Shown: piece by piece, positions 63,908 to 64,000 of the stretch
How positions within the stretch are numbered: the stretch's first letter is position 1
Layout: each line of letters begins with the position of its first letter
Assembly: GCA_963675185.2 (NCBI GenBank)
Contig: CAXXOH010000002.1
Location: 1-64,000 of the forward strand
Length of the DNA: 64,000 nt
Direction of reading: 5' to 3'
From: Ilyobacter_A sp963675185
Lineage (GTDB): Bacteria; Fusobacteriota; Fusobacteriia; Fusobacteriales; Fusobacteriaceae
Notes under the pieces: generated by a model
Told to the model about the DNA's origin: nothing
What the model saw: only the letters and a program-made list of their open reading frames with translations
The model's database searches: none
Made by a program: the position numbers and the translations under genes

Positions 63908-64000
63908 ATTTACAATATAATTTTGTATTACTTTTTTCAATGAAGTGTTGGGTTTAGCTCGGTTTTAAACATAACCAGTATAGAAATTAAAAACGGGCAA

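Overview
The window reads as two unrelated genomes joined near position 41,510. Bases 1 to about 41,505 look like a Bacteroidota chromosome. The evidence is a TonB-dependent receptor with a CarboxypepD-like N-terminus, a LytTR/LytS pair, an AraC-TolB-TPR regulator, S41 and DUF5694 proteins, many N-terminal lipoboxes and few Shine-Dalgarno sequences. Bases from about 41,514 to 64,000 are AT-rich, with strong AGGAGG ribosome sites, canonical TTGACA/TATAAT promoters and an anaerobe's gene set (cellobiose PTS, 2-hydroxyacyl-CoA-dehydratase-type Fe-S proteins, lysine 2,3-aminomutase, encapsulin). This suits a fermentative Fusobacteriota-like or Clostridia-like bacterium. The join cuts through a flavoprotein gene on one side and a PTS IIB gene on the other, so a chimeric contig is the simplest reading.

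Region A (1 to about 24,600, with stragglers to 40,270) is built like a gene-cassette array. One or two minus-strand genes of unrelated function alternate with copies of a long shared repeat (about 80 to 400 bp). Several cassettes carry their own terminal inverted repeats of GTTGTGC/GCACAAC type, which differ between cassettes but match within one. This resembles the R'/R'' logic of integron attC sites, but no integrase is visible. Cargo includes a Gabija-like GajA/GajB defence pair, a DUF4268 nuclease-like protein, a UDG-fold protein, an ABC exporter, a DUF6624 protein, HxlR and AraC-GyrI regulators, a pirin, RDD and small membrane proteins, a squalene-cyclase-like toroid protein and a secreted protein present twice (7 differences in 212 residues). 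At least nine genes here are split by a single +1 base inside or beside a homopolymer. The pattern is so uniform that I read it as sequencing error, and I annotate the genes as intact.

Region B (24,776 to 41,505) is more ordinary Bacteroidota chromosome: a LytS-LytTR-TonB receptor operon, a DUF5694 lipoprotein, a class-C beta-lactamase-like hydrolase, an ankyrin lipoprotein divergent from an AraC-TM-TolB-TPR sensor, small cytosolic proteins, an S41 protease and lipoproteins.

Region C (41,514 to 50,470) is a beta-glucoside module: the tail of a PTS IIB, then IIA, 6-phospho-beta-glucosidase, IIC, a ROK glucokinase, a second zinc-less ROK kinase, a decayed sugar-binding protein, and a second 6-phospho-beta-glucosidase and IIC. 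Imported cellobiose-type sugars would be phosphorylated by the PTS (or by the ROK kinases), cleaved by the GH1 enzymes, and the released glucose rephosphorylated.

Region D (50,470 to 53,545) is decaying DNA: a GGDEF-EAL gene in pieces with a degenerate IS21 element between them, and a small coding gene. Region E (53,640 to 57,955) is a tight minus-strand operon: a 2-hydroxyacyl-CoA-dehydratase-like Fe-S protein, its ASKHA activase, then queD, queE, folE and queC for preQ0 synthesis, preceded by a clear promoter and a structured leader. Region F (58,160 to 64,000) holds a broken periplasmic sugar-binding protein, an IS630-type transposase, an encapsulated ferritin with its encapsulin shell, and a lysine 2,3-aminomutase fused to an acetyltransferase (an AblA-AblB-like fusion, predicted to make N-acetyl-beta-lysine).
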